A stretch of DNA of 22,600 bases from Bacteroidales bacterium UBA4360. GTDB lineage: Bacteria > Bacteroidota > Bacteroidia > Bacteroidales > UBA932. Below the pieces are notes generated by a model, which searched no databases, was not told the origin of the DNA, and was given only the letters and a program-made list of their open reading frames with translations. Below, in pieces: positions 7,805 through 15,080 of the stretch (the first letter of the stretch is position 1; every line of letters starts with the position of its first letter). A program made the position numbers and the translations under genes. The DNA is taken from assembly GCA_002393945.1 (NCBI GenBank), contig DGSO01000028.1:627-23226 (forward strand), in the 5' to 3' direction.

Positions 7805-8444
7805 CAAGGTCTATATCCACGTCTTCCAGTATCGGCAGGAGTGCCATGTCGTGCGGGTTCGTTCCGGGAACGTCCTGCGGCACTTCCATGCCCAAAAGGC
7901 CGAACAGCCAGGTCCAGTATGGAGGGATCTCGCCCTCTGAGTTTTTCCAGTTCATCGGCTTTTCCGGAAAGATGAATTCGCCCTCCGGGGTGCGGTAGCT
8001 TTCCCTTATGAGCTCGGTGCAGTACAGCGCGCCGTTGTCAGGAAGGAAGGCGTTGTCATACGGCTGGCCGCACTGGGCCTTTGCATTGTCGATGAATTCC
8101 GGTCGGTAACCTTTTTTCAGCCGCTTCACGATGAAGGCGGGCATTTCGCCGTTTTTCAGCGTGAATTGCCCCAGCATGGTGTCAAGGGGGTGACGGTCCA
8201 CTCCGTACTTGAGCGTTGCATCAATCACCCACACACCGTCATCGGCCACCTCCAGTATTCCCGCATGGATAAGATTCAATTCGTCGGACACGGTGGCATC
8301 AATAATTGCCGAATCCATGTCATCTTCTACCTGATAATCCCCGGGAAGGGCAACGAAAAACAGGTCTCCGGTTTTCAGTTCCTGCCTTGCGGGTGCGCAG
8401 GCTACGCACAGCGCCGCCAACGCTATTGACAATAATCTCTTCAT
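7785..8444 (-). CDS. YiiX/C92-like permuted papain-fold lipoprotein
   Basis: A 219-residue exported protein. The N-terminus (MKRLLSIALAALCVACA) is a signal peptide ending at Cys16, a loose lipobox, so a periplasm-facing lipoprotein is likely. The mature part matches the permuted NlpC/P60-type fold of the YiiX/YaeF group (PF05708): a GDLFF start at residues 26-30, catalytic His60 in LIHAGILEV, then Cys142 in ALYCTELIRESY, with histidine before cysteine as the circular permutation demands. Family members are thought to be amidases or peptidases on lipid- or wall-linked substrates; the substrate here is unknown. It is a single gene with its own promoter, convergent to and overlapping the previous gene by 20 bases. 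Confidence 0.82.
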   Translation of the reverse strand: MKRLLSIALAALCVACAPARQELKTGDLFFVALPGDYQVEDDMDSAIIDATVSDELNLIHAGILEVADDGVWVIDATLKYGVDRHPLDTMLGQFTLKNGEMPAFIVKRLKKGYRPEFIDNAKAQCGQPYDNAFLPDNGALYCTELIRESYRTPEGEFIFPEKPMNWKNSEGEIPPYWTWLFGLLGMEVPQDVPGTNPHDMALLPILEDVDIDLVSLRKD

Positions 8445-8452
8445 AACGGGAA

Positions 8453-8460
8453 CAAAGTTA
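8453..8460 (-). promoter_or_regulatory. -7 box of the C92-like lipoprotein gene
   Basis: On the minus strand TAACTTTG matches TAnnTTTG and lies 8 bases before the ATG. A T-rich TTTT about 20 bases further upstream may act as a weak -33 element. Confidence 0.6.
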
Positions 8461-8581
8461 GCATTTTTTATCCGAATGGGAAAAGGTGCCTAATACTCAA
8501 TAAAACTGGCCGTATTGCCGCATTTGTATGTTTTGAAACAACGTTTTTACGAATTGACAGAAGTTTGGGCTCCCGTCTGAT

Positions 8582-8589
8582 TATCTTTG
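8582..8589 (+). promoter_or_regulatory. -7 box of the lipocalin-like lipoprotein gene
   Basis: TATCTTTG is a perfect -7 match, 20 bases before the ATG at 8610. The nearest TTTG (8564-8567) is only 14 bases upstream, shorter than usual, so the -33 element is uncertain. Confidence 0.6.
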
Positions 8590-8609
8590 AAAACTTAAAA
8601 CAAACGACC

Positions 8610-9107
8610 ATGAAAAAGATACTTTTGATTTTTGCCGCTTTAGCTGCACTGTTTATTTCCTGCGAGAAGAGCGATGACAATTCCGGCACCTCCTTGGAAG
8701 GAAGATGGGACGGCGTGATGGACGAAAGCCAGGTTGGTAAGGGAGATCAGCGCCTGACCTTCATCTTCAAAGGCAACAATGTCGATGTGTACATCGTGGC
8801 CTGGGGTGACCACCTAAAGGGAACCTACACTTACCAAAACAACATCCTGAACATCAACGTCACCGAGGCGTGGGATGCTCTTATCAAGAAGGAAGACTAC
8901 TCAGGCTGGTTCATGTCAGACGGAGCCCTGGATCCCGAAACCTTCGAGCTCAAGTACACTGAAGAGCTGCCCTACCGCTGGTACGAAATGGAGGAGGAGC
9001 AGAGGCAGGAGGACATCGAGTTCCTGTCAAACATTGACTTCACCATTACCGGAAACGGCAAGGCCACCAGCAACACCCCCATGCCCCTCATCTACGTCAA
9101 GAGGTAG
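8610..9107 (+). CDS. Lipocalin-like lipoprotein
   Basis: A 165-residue protein with a lipoprotein signal (MKKILLIFAALAALFISC, lipidated Cys18). A short, low-complexity polar linker (EKSDDNSGTS) precedes a beta-rich domain that opens with LEGRWDGVMD and runs LTFIFKGNNVDVY, GTYTYQNNILNINV. This pattern of strands after a G-x-W resembles the small lipocalin-like domains common in Bacteroidales surface lipoproteins. No ligand or function can be read. The start at 8610 is fixed by the signal peptide and the -7 box 20 bases upstream. A strong terminator follows 30 bases after the stop, so this is probably a single-gene transcript. Confidence 0.75.
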   Translation: MKKILLIFAALAALFISCEKSDDNSGTSLEGRWDGVMDESQVGKGDQRLTFIFKGNNVDVYIVAWGDHLKGTYTYQNNILNINVTEAWDALIKKEDYSGWFMSDGALDPETFELKYTEELPYRWYEMEEEQRQEDIEFLSNIDFTITGNGKATSNTPMPLIYVKR

Positions 9108-9137
9108 CACCACAGACGTGTACAGCCCTATAATCCC

Positions 9138-9178
9138 AAACCACCGCTTCAGGTCTCCGTGGGCCTAAGCGGTGGTTT
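9138..9178 (+). terminator. Strong hairpin terminator after the lipocalin-like gene
   Basis: AAACCACCGCTT (9138-9149) and AAGCGGTGGTTT (9167-9178) form a perfect 12-bp stem with a 17-base loop. The 3' arm ends in T residues and is followed by a T-rich AGCGTTGTTT. The symmetry of A's and T's means it could act in either direction. Confidence 0.8.
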
Positions 9179-9209
9179 AGCGTTGTTTATCGTCGCACTT
9201 TTCCCGTTT

Positions 9210-9323
9210 TTATGACCACTGCGTGATCCACGCCAATGCATCTTCCAGCGGCGTCTCTGTTTCGACATCTGGAGAAATCGGGTCATCACAAAAGACCTCT
9301 CCTGTTGAGGTATTTGATTTCGC
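9210..9323 (-). pseudogene. Possible 3' remnant of a lost gene
   Basis: On the minus strand an open frame of 37 codons runs from an upstream stop (TAA at 9326-9324) to a TAA at 9212-9210 with no ATG. It would read ...GEVFCDDPISPDVETETPLE then DALAWITQWS, which has the acidic, protein-like composition of a true C-terminus. The lack of a start and the decay into A/T-rich DNA upstream suggest a gene fragment. Chance cannot be excluded, and I do not recognise the parent. Confidence 0.3.
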
Positions 9324-9468
9324 TTAATTCTTAAAATTTTTAATTAAAATTTGAAACCTAAAAACAAAATGCAAGATTAAAACGAAAAGATATTATAATT
9401 TTTCTTAACAAGGCTTGCGTTTTTTGAAAATTTTTCCGTTCTTGTAGTCAGATTCGTAAAAACTTCAT

Positions 9469-10635
9469 ATGGCAAGAATCGAAAATATTAACGGAAAGGC
9501 CCCCAGGGGCAATATCCTCGTCGTAAACACGGGATCCATAACCACCAAATTCGCCTATTACCATGACGGTGACATTCTGATAGAGCAGAAACTGGAACAC
9601 TCGGTCGAAGAACTCTCCAGATTCGCCGACGTGATGGACCAGGACGGCATGCGGACGGAAGCCATCCTCGGTGCCCTCCGGGAAAAGGGCGTCCGCCTGG
9701 AAGACATCGACATCGTGATGTGCCGCGGCGGCCTCTTCACCCCCTGCATCACAGGCGTTTACAATGTGAATGCCGATATGCGCGAGGTGCTTTCCTCCAG
9801 CCGGGAAGGCAACCACGCCTGCAACCTGAGCGCCCTCATCGGCGACAACATCGCCCACGAAATCAACGCCCTCCGCGACAAGGAAGGCCTGCAGCCCCGC
9901 TTCGGCAAATGCATCGCCTATGTGGCCGATCCGCCCATGGCCGACGAGATGCTGCCGGAGTGCCATGTGGGCGGTATTCCCGAATTCCCCCGCCGCACCC
10001 TCTTCCATGCCCTGAACACCCGTGCCATCATGCGCCGCTACCTCAGGGATACAGGCCGCAAGGCCGATGAGACCACCGCCATCATCTGCCACATGGGCGG
10101 CGGTGTCACCATCTCCCTCCACCGGGACGGAAGGGTCATCGACACGTCCCACGGCCTGGGAGGCGACGGTCCCATCACCCCGGAAAGGGCCGGCTGCTGC
10201 CCTCCCTACCCGCTCATCGACATGTGCTTCAGCGGAAAATACACCAAGCAGGAGATCAAGAAAAAACTCATCGGCAAGGGCGGCGCCGTGGCTTACTTCG
10301 GCACCAATGACATGCGCGAAGTGGTCCGCCGGGCCAAGGAAGGCGAACCGGACTACGCCCTGTTCATGAAAGCCTTCGTGCTCAACATCACCAAGTACAT
10401 AGTGGCGCAGGGCGCGGTGGTGGACGGCAAGGTGGACGTCATCATCCTCACCGGCGGCGTGGCCTACAGCAAGGACATCACCGACGCCATCGAAAAGAAA
10501 GTGAACTGGCTGGCGCCCGTCGTGGTGTATCCCGGGGAAAACGAGCTGGAATCCCTGGCCGAGAACGGTTACATCATCCTGGCCGGCGCCACCAAAATCC
10601 ACACCTACAACAAAGACCGCATCATCGAAGACTAA
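9469..10635 (+). CDS. buk: Butyrate kinase family (short/branched-chain acyl-phosphate kinase)
   Basis: A 388-residue ASKHA-fold kinase that makes ATP and a short-chain acid from acyl phosphate. Recognisable motifs: the phosphate-1 loop ILVVNTGSITTK (residues 16-27, usually NPGSTSTK), VADPPMADEM with HVGGIPEFPRRTLFHALNTR, the ATP-binding HMGGGVTISLHRDGRVID, GGDGPITPERAG, and ILTGGVAYS near the C-terminus. The length is slightly above the usual 355-360, with a 10-15 residue N-terminal extension. Several motif residues differ from clostridial Buk (NTGSI, GCCPPYP), so substrate choice may differ. It leads a tight operon with a branched-chain aminotransferase and a 2-oxoacid ferredoxin oxidoreductase. 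That suggests isobutyryl-, isovaleryl- or 2-methylbutyryl-phosphate as substrate (inference). No ptb gene is adjacent. Confidence 0.92.
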   Translation: MARIENINGKAPRGNILVVNTGSITTKFAYYHDGDILIEQKLEHSVEELSRFADVMDQDGMRTEAILGALREKGVRLEDIDIVMCRGGLFTPCITGVYNVNADMREVLSSSREGNHACNLSALIGDNIAHEINALRDKEGLQPRFGKCIAYVADPPMADEMLPECHVGGIPEFPRRTLFHALNTRAIMRRYLRDTGRKADETTAIICHMGGGVTISLHRDGRVIDTSHGLGGDGPITPERAGCCPPYPLIDMCFSGKYTKQEIKKKLIGKGGAVAYFGTNDMREVVRRAKEGEPDYALFMKAFVLNITKYIVAQGAVVDGKVDVIILTGGVAYSKDITDAIEKKVNWLAPVVVYPGENELESLAENGYIILAGATKIHTYNKDRIIED

Positions 10636-10647
10636 TCCTAATCAACT

Positions 10648-11691
10648 ATGGCAGAGATAGATTACTCCAAACGTTCTTTCAACTATTATCCAACCAACGC
10701 CATCATCTATGCCAAGTGCATCGACGGCCGGTGGACCAAACCCGTTGCAACGAACGACTTCGACTTCTCCCTTCACTGCTTCGCGGGGGTGTTCCATTAT
10801 GCCCCGTCCTGCTTCGAAGGGCTCAAGGCCTTCCGGGGCGTGGACGGCAGGGTGCGCCTTTTCCGTCCGGACGAAAACGCCAGGCGGATGGAGAGCAGCG
10901 CCCAGTACCTGGACATGCCGCATCCCAACATGGAGATGTTCCTGGACATGTGCATAATGAGCGTCCAGGAAAACTGGGATTGCATCCCCCCGTATGAGAG
11001 CGGCGCCTCCCTCTATCTGAGGCCCGTCCTGTTCGGCATCAACCCCCAGCTGGGCATCAAATCGGCCAATGACGTGATGTTCGCCATCATGGCTTCCGGC
11101 GTCGGCACCTATTCCGGCGCCAAGAGCCTGCAGCCCGGCACCGCCGTCATCTCCCGCAATTACGACCGCGCCGCCACCTACGGCTCCGGCGGCTACAAAC
11201 TGGGCGCCAACTATGCCCAGTCCCTGCATGCCTACAACCTGGCCCACAGGATGGGCTACCGGGAGCTCCTGTTCCTGGACAGCGCCACCCATACCCACAT
11301 CGAGGAGTTCGGCTCGTCCAACTTCTTCGGCATCAAGCACGGATGCTACGTCACCCCCAATTCGCCCAGCGTACTGCCGTCCATCACCAACAAGTCGCTC
11401 CGGAAGATCGCGGAGGAAATCGGCCTCAAAGTGGAACGCCGCACCATCTTCATCGATGAACTGGAGACCTTCGAGGAGGTCAATTCCTGCGGCACCGCCG
11501 TGGTGATCACCCCCATCAGCCGCATCGACGACAAGGTTACCCTGGAAAGCGGCACCATCACCCGGGAATACAAGTATCCGGACACCTGCGGCCCCATCAG
11601 CGAAAAACTGTACAACCGGATCATCGGCATCCAGAAGGGTCTGGAAGAAGACACCTACGGATGGTGCATGTTCGTGAACGATCCCAAATGA
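10648..11691 (+). CDS. ilvE: Branched-chain amino acid aminotransferase
   Basis: A 347-residue fold-type IV PLP enzyme that interconverts Leu, Ile and Val with their 2-oxoacids using 2-oxoglutarate/glutamate. The catalytic lysine is Lys184 in GGYKLGANYAQS, matching the K-x-G-x-N-Y-A block of the long (type II, eukaryote-like) BCATs. Other family blocks are the N-terminal FHYAPSCFEGLKAFR, LYLRPVLFG, and EEFGSSNFFG for PLP phosphate and substrate binding, followed by VLPSITNKSLRKIAEE. It starts 12 bases after buk, and its stop overlaps the next ATG (ATGA). Its place in this operon suggests catabolic deamination feeding the oxidoreductase, although it could also work in synthesis. Confidence 0.95.
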   Translation: MAEIDYSKRSFNYYPTNAIIYAKCIDGRWTKPVATNDFDFSLHCFAGVFHYAPSCFEGLKAFRGVDGRVRLFRPDENARRMESSAQYLDMPHPNMEMFLDMCIMSVQENWDCIPPYESGASLYLRPVLFGINPQLGIKSANDVMFAIMASGVGTYSGAKSLQPGTAVISRNYDRAATYGSGGYKLGANYAQSLHAYNLAHRMGYRELLFLDSATHTHIEEFGSSNFFGIKHGCYVTPNSPSVLPSITNKSLRKIAEEIGLKVERRTIFIDELETFEEVNSCGTAVVITPISRIDDKVTLESGTITREYKYPDTCGPISEKLYNRIIGIQKGLEEDTYGWCMFVNDPK

Positions 11692-11957
11692 AAGAAAGGA
11701 TAAAAGCTCTCCTGGACGCCGACAAGGCCGATGAGGCCATCGCCCTGCTGGAGCAATGGCGCTCCGGCGGCGGCGCGATGGACGACCGCCTCTTCTACCT
11801 GCTGGGCAACGCCTGGCGCAAGAAAGGGAACTGGCAGATGGCCATGAACAACTACCTGGAGGCCGTCCAGCTGAACCCGGAAAGCCCTGCCCGGCAGGCG
11901 CTGGACATTGCCCGGGAAATCCTGGATTTCTACAACAAGGATATGTATAACCAATAA
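11688..11957 (+). CDS. Small TPR-repeat protein
   Basis: An 89-residue soluble helical protein starting MKERIKALLDADKADEAI. It contains two TPR-like helix pairs: ADEAIALLEQWRS with DRLFYLLGNAWRKKGNW, then QMAMNNYLEAVQLNPESP, the canonical A-x-x-x-Y-x-x-A-hydrophobic-x-L-x-P ending. The ATG overlaps the ilvE stop codon by four bases (ATGA), so translation is probably coupled; an earlier GTG in frame is not needed. Being inside an operon for a multi-subunit enzyme suggests an assembly or scaffold role, but this is only inference. Confidence 0.85.
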   Translation: MKERIKALLDADKADEAIALLEQWRSGGGAMDDRLFYLLGNAWRKKGNWQMAMNNYLEAVQLNPESPARQALDIAREILDFYNKDMYNQ

Positions 11958-11974
11958 TTAATAACGTCCCCTAT

Positions 11975-12205
11975 ATGGCTAAAATGAAAGGAGCGACAGT
12001 TGTCGACATCGAGCGCTGCAAAGGCTGCGGACTCTGCGTAGTGGCCTGTCCCCTTCACGTCCTTGCCCTGACCACCAAGAACGTGAACCAGAAAGGCTAC
12101 AATTATGCCGAAACCGTCCTGGAAGACACTTGCACGGGCTGCGCGTCCTGTGCAATCGTATGCCCGGACGGATGTATCACCGTTTATCGTAAAAAGGAGG
12201 CTTAG
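11975..12205 (+). CDS. 2-oxoacid:ferredoxin oxidoreductase, 2x[4Fe-4S] ferredoxin-like (delta) subunit
   Basis: A 76-residue iron-sulfur protein with two classical cluster motifs: Cys15, 18, 21 and 25 (CKGCGLCVVACP) and Cys53, 56, 59 and 63 (CTGCASCAIVCP). Such subunits carry electrons from the TPP site of POR/VOR/KOR enzymes to external ferredoxin. It lies 2 bases ahead of the alpha subunit, so the two are certainly co-translated. It is the KorD/VorC-type component of the complex encoded by the next three genes. Confidence 0.94.
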   Translation: MAKMKGATVVDIERCKGCGLCVVACPLHVLALTTKNVNQKGYNYAETVLEDTCTGCASCAIVCPDGCITVYRKKEA

Positions 12206-12207
12206 TT

Positions 12208-13290
12208 ATGGCTGAAAAAGAAGTCACCCTGATGAAAGGCAATGAAGCCATTGCCCATGCCGCCATCCGCTGCGGTTGCGACGGATATTTCGGCTACCCA
12301 ATCACGCCGCAGTCGGAGGTCCTGGAGACCCTGGCCGCGGAGAAGCCCTGGGAAACCACCGGCATGGTGGTGCTCCAGGCCGAAAGTGAGGTTGCATCCA
12401 TCAACATGGTCTATGGCGGCGCCGCTTCCGGCAAGCGCGTCATGACCTCCTCCTCCTCCCCGGGCATCAGCCTCATGCAGGAAGGCATTTCCTACATGGC
12501 CGGCGCCGAACTGCCCGCCCTCATCGTGAACGTGTCCCGCGGAGGCCCCGGACTGGGGACCATCCAGCCCAGCCAGGCCGATTATTTCCAGACCGTCAAG
12601 GGCGGCGGCCACGGCGACTACCGCCTCATCACCCTGGCTCCGGCATCGGTCCAGGAAATGGCCGATTTCGTAGACCTGGCCTTCGAGTTGGCGTTCAAGT
12701 ACCGTAACCCTGCCATGATTCTTTCCGACGGTGCCATCGGCCAGATGATGGAAAAGGTGGTCCTGCCTCCTTTCAAGCCCCGCCGCACGGAAGAAGAGAT
12801 TGCCAAGGAATGTCCGTGGGCCACGACAGGCCGCATCGGCATGCGCAAACCCAACATCATCACCTCCCTGGAACTCCGCTCGGAAGAGATGGAAATCAAC
12901 AACCTGCGCATCCAGGCCAAGTACAGGGAAGTGGAGAAGAACGAAGTCCGGTTCGAAGAGTACAGGACGGAAGATACCGAGTACCTGATCGTCGCCTTCG
13001 GCAGCGCCGCCCGTATCGCCAAGAAGGTGATCGCCATCGCCCGGGAAGAAGGCCTGAAGGTGGGTCTGCTCCGTCCCATCACCCTGTGGCCGTTCCCGAC
13101 CAGGCGGATCGCCGAACTGGGCAGCCAGGTGAAGGGCATCCTCTCCCTGGAAATCAATGCCGGCCAGATGGTGGAGGACATCCGCCTGGCCGTGGAGTGC
13201 AAGGTTCCGGTCAAGTGGTACGGCCGCCTGGGCGGCATCATCCCCGAACCGGAAGAAGTGGTGGAAGAACTTAAGAAAATGACCATCTAA
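12208..13290 (+). CDS. vorB: 2-oxoacid:ferredoxin oxidoreductase alpha subunit (VorB/KorA)
   Basis: A 360-residue subunit with the pyrimidine-binding domain I first (GYPITPQSEVLETL near residue 30, AESEVASINMVYGGAASGKRVMTSSSSPG near 60-90) and domain II towards the C-terminus (YLIVAFGSAARIAKKVIA, LLRPITLWPFP). The segment VSRGGPGLGTIQPSQADY and GGGHGDYR is the version annotated as VorB, the 2-oxoisovalerate (3-methyl-2-oxobutanoate) enzyme of Bacteroidota, although the split from 2-oxoglutarate-specific KorA is not reliable from sequence alone. Linked buk and ilvE genes favour branched-chain 2-oxoacids. It oxidatively decarboxylates them to acyl-CoA, CO2 and reduced ferredoxin. Confidence 0.93.
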   Translation: MAEKEVTLMKGNEAIAHAAIRCGCDGYFGYPITPQSEVLETLAAEKPWETTGMVVLQAESEVASINMVYGGAASGKRVMTSSSSPGISLMQEGISYMAGAELPALIVNVSRGGPGLGTIQPSQADYFQTVKGGGHGDYRLITLAPASVQEMADFVDLAFELAFKYRNPAMILSDGAIGQMMEKVVLPPFKPRRTEEEIAKECPWATTGRIGMRKPNIITSLELRSEEMEINNLRIQAKYREVEKNEVRFEEYRTEDTEYLIVAFGSAARIAKKVIAIAREEGLKVGLLRPITLWPFPTRRIAELGSQVKGILSLEINAGQMVEDIRLAVECKVPVKWYGRLGGIIPEPEEVVEELKKMTI

Positions 13291-13303
13291 TCAGCTGCGC
13301 CTT

Positions 13304-14071
13304 ATGACAAGAGAAGAAATCATTCAACCGGAGAATCTGGTTTACAAAAAACCGGAACTGCTCAATGACGTGCCAATGCATTATTGTCCGGGCTGCAGCC
13401 ACGGCGTAGTGCACAAGCTCATTTCGGAAGTCGTGATGGAAATGGGCATGGCCGACAAGACCATCGCCATCTCCCCCGTGGGTTGCGCCGTCTTCGCCTA
13501 TAAATATATCGATGTGGACTGGCAGGAAGCCGCCCACGGCCGCGCACCGGCCCTGGCCTCCGCCGTCAAGCGCCTGTGGCCGGACCGCCTGGTGTTCACC
13601 TATCAGGGTGACGGCGACCTGGCCTGCATCGGCACCGGAGAGACCATCCACGCCCTCAACCGCGGCGAAAACATCACCATCATCTTCATCAACAACGCCA
13701 TCTACGGCATGACGGGCGGCCAGATGGCCCCCACCACCCTGCTGGGCATGAAGACAGTCACCTGCCCCTACGGCCGCGACCCCAAACTCCACGGCTACCC
13801 GCTCAAGATGGCCGATATCGCCGCTTCCCTGGAAGGCACCTGCTATGTGACCCGTCAGAGCGTCCAGAACGTAGCCTCCATCCTCAAGGCCAAGAAAGCC
13901 ATCCGCAAGGCATTCGAGTATTCGATGCAGGGCAAGGGCTCCAACCTGGTGGAAATCGTCTCCACCTGCAACACCAACTGGAGGATGAGCCCCGACAAGG
14001 CCAACAAATGGATGGAAGAGAACATGTTCCCGTTCTATCCGCTCGGGGACCTCAAGGACAACGGAAAATAA
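13304..14071 (+). CDS. 2-oxoacid:ferredoxin oxidoreductase beta subunit, TPP-binding
   Basis: A 255-residue subunit binding thiamine diphosphate and one [4Fe-4S] cluster. The cluster ligands include Cys28 and Cys31 in HYCPGCSHG. The TPP diphosphate/Mg motif is GDGD at residues 102-105 with the distal asparagines in FINNAIYGMTGGQ (about 128-140). ISPVGCAVF and HGRAPALASAVKR are further family blocks. It is the VorA/KorB-type partner of the alpha subunit 13 bases upstream, and together they form the catalytic core. Confidence 0.94.
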   Translation: MTREEIIQPENLVYKKPELLNDVPMHYCPGCSHGVVHKLISEVVMEMGMADKTIAISPVGCAVFAYKYIDVDWQEAAHGRAPALASAVKRLWPDRLVFTYQGDGDLACIGTGETIHALNRGENITIIFINNAIYGMTGGQMAPTTLLGMKTVTCPYGRDPKLHGYPLKMADIAASLEGTCYVTRQSVQNVASILKAKKAIRKAFEYSMQGKGSNLVEIVSTCNTNWRMSPDKANKWMEENMFPFYPLGDLKDNGK

Positions 14072-14083
14072 TCGCAAGGCATT

Positions 14084-14626
14084 ATGACACACGAAATTAT
14101 CATATCCGGATTCGGAGGACAGGGCGTCCTCTCGATGGGCAAGATTCTGGCCTATTCGGGCCTCATGGAAGACAAGGAAGTGACCTGGATGCCGGCGTAC
14201 GGACCCGAGCAGCGCGGCGGCACTGCCAACGTGACCGTGATCGTGAGCGACGAGCCCGTCTCTTCCCCCATCCTCTCTTCCTATGACACGGCCATCGTCC
14301 TCAACCAGCCTTCCCTGGAAAAATTCGAAAAGAAGGTCAAGAAGGGCGGAACCCTCATTTACGACGGCTACGGCATCAACACGCCCCCCACGCGGAAAGA
14401 CATCCACGTGTACAGGATCGACGCCATGGACAAGGCGGCCGAGATGAACATGATCAAGGTGTTCAACATGATTGTGCTGGGCGGCCTGCTCAAGGTACAT
14501 CCCATCGTGAGCATCGAAAGCGTGCTCAAGGCTCTCCGCAAAACCCTCCCGGAGCGTCACCATAACCTCATTCCCATGAACGAGGAAGCCATCCGCCTGG
14601 GCATGGACATCATCAAGGAGCAGTAA
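14084..14626 (+). CDS. 2-oxoacid:ferredoxin oxidoreductase gamma subunit
   Basis: A 180-residue subunit with the gamma-family signature ISGFGGQGVLSMGKILAYSG at residues 7-26 (glycine-rich, at the CoA-binding side), MPAYGPEQRGGTANVTVIVSDEPVSSP in the middle, and NMIVLGGLLK towards the end. It is the last gene of the operon, 12 bases after the beta subunit. All four subunits of a VOR/KOR-type complex are therefore complete and in the order delta-alpha-beta-gamma. Confidence 0.94.
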   Translation: MTHEIIISGFGGQGVLSMGKILAYSGLMEDKEVTWMPAYGPEQRGGTANVTVIVSDEPVSSPILSSYDTAIVLNQPSLEKFEKKVKKGGTLIYDGYGINTPPTRKDIHVYRIDAMDKAAEMNMIKVFNMIVLGGLLKVHPIVSIESVLKALRKTLPERHHNLIPMNEEAIRLGMDIIKEQ

Positions 14627-14662
14627 GTGGAGGCTAACTAGCTGAAACTAAGCATTTAAAAG

Positions 14663-14698
14663 GTAGTCCCTGTGTGTCTGCGGTCACACAGGGACTAC
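14663..14698 (+). terminator. 14-bp perfect hairpin after the oxidoreductase operon
   Basis: GTAGTCCCTGTGTG (14663-14676) and CACACAGGGACTAC (14685-14698) pair perfectly over 14 bp around an 8-base loop. It sits 37 bases after the last operon stop. No U-tract follows directly, so it may be a 3'-end stabiliser or need a factor rather than being a textbook intrinsic terminator. Confidence 0.65.
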
Positions 14699-14745
14699 TG
14701 GAAAAGTCGCGCGTGTGAGACCCGCTGAGGCGCGCGAGTTTTCCA
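14699..14745. repeat. Second long hairpin directly abutting the first
   Basis: TGGAAAAGTCGCGCG (14699-14713) pairs with CGCGCGAGTTTTCCA (14731-14745) with one mismatch in 15, around a 17-base loop. The 3' arm carries TTTT, so together with the first hairpin it may form a tandem terminator. Its end touches the split inverted repeat at 14745. Confidence 0.6.
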
Positions 14746-14777
14746 TATGGTCACAAATTTTGCAGGTTTTTGGATAG
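14745..14777 (+). repeat. Split inverted repeat, left copy
   Basis: ATATGGTCACAAATTT (14745-14760), 8 unconserved bases, then TTTGGATAG (14769-14777). The same layout occurs in reverse orientation at 18886-18918: the 16-base and 9-base blocks are identical, and the middle 8 bases differ in sequence but not in length. Confidence 0.75.
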
Positions 14778-14795
14778 ATTGCCCTTGGGAGTGAG

Positions 14796-14831
14796 GATAG
14801 AAGATATTTGCTGATTACAGACCGATAAATT
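14796..14831 (+). repeat. 36-base direct repeat, left copy (candidate attL)
   Basis: The block starts GATAGAAGATATTTGC and ends ACCGATAAATT, and is repeated exactly at 18944-18979. The bases on either side of each copy differ. It is far too long for a transposon target-site duplication and fits a site-specific recombination core or a repeat used in homologous exchange. Confidence 0.85.
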
Positions 14832-15015
14832 TGACGTTATCTTCATTTTGAGCGCCAACTTGCCTCCGAGTGCGCCTACTGGTCCACACAATTGACAGAG
14901 TATAAGCATTTTAATCCATTTTTGCATATACCGGTCCAAGGTTTTCGCAGGGTAGCGTCACTTGACCGCATAATTCCGATTTACAGGTGCAAATTTACTG
15001 ATTCTCCGCGACATC

Positions 15016-15048
15016 AAAAAGCCCCGGCCATCAGCATGATAGCAGGGG
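15016..15048 (-). terminator. Intrinsic terminator after the DUF5683 gene
   Basis: On the minus strand CCCCTGCTATCA and TGATGGCCGGGG form a 12-bp stem with one mismatch and a TGC loop, followed by CTTTTTG. It lies 33 bases beyond the stop of the DUF5683 gene and would end the LytTR-DUF5683 transcript. Confidence 0.8.
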
Positions 15049-15080
15049 TACAGACACTGACTCCGTATTATCTTTGAATG

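Larger units (their letters stand above)
9108..9468. other. Intergenic region between the lipoprotein gene and the butyrate kinase operon
   Basis: The 361 bases hold the terminator at 9138-9178, a short coding-like remnant on the minus strand (9210-9323), and then about 130 bases of very A/T-rich DNA (9330-9468). The A/T-rich part includes a palindromic AAAATTTTTAATTAAAATTT near 9334 and presumably contains the operon promoter. No clean TAnnTTTG box is visible; CAGATTCG (9449-9456), with TTTTTTG about 22 bases upstream, is the nearest candidate. Confidence 0.5.
14627..15080. other. Intergenic junction between the oxidoreductase operon and the accessory island
   Basis: 454 bases without a credible gene. 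In order: a long hairpin (14663-14698), a second long hairpin (14699-14745), one copy of a split inverted repeat (14745-14777), one copy of the 36-base direct repeat (14796-14831), about 180 bases of unremarkable DNA, and a minus-strand terminator (15016-15048). A 62-codon minus-strand frame crosses the repeat but has no recognisable features. Confidence 0.6.

Noticed and set aside
9469..10635. Acetate kinase as an alternative for the kinase gene
   Set aside because: The PPMADEM, FPRRTLFHALN and DGPITPERAG blocks follow the butyrate kinase pattern, and the acetate kinase signature blocks are absent.
14751..14939. 62-codon minus-strand frame crossing the left direct repeat
   Set aside because: No start signal, no family features, and the equivalent frame at the right repeat diverges at once.
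15069..15076. Perfect TATCTTTG on the plus strand at the 3' end of the DUF5683 gene
   Set aside because: It would only drive antisense RNA and has no -33 element at the right distance; an 8-base match is expected by chance in a window this long.
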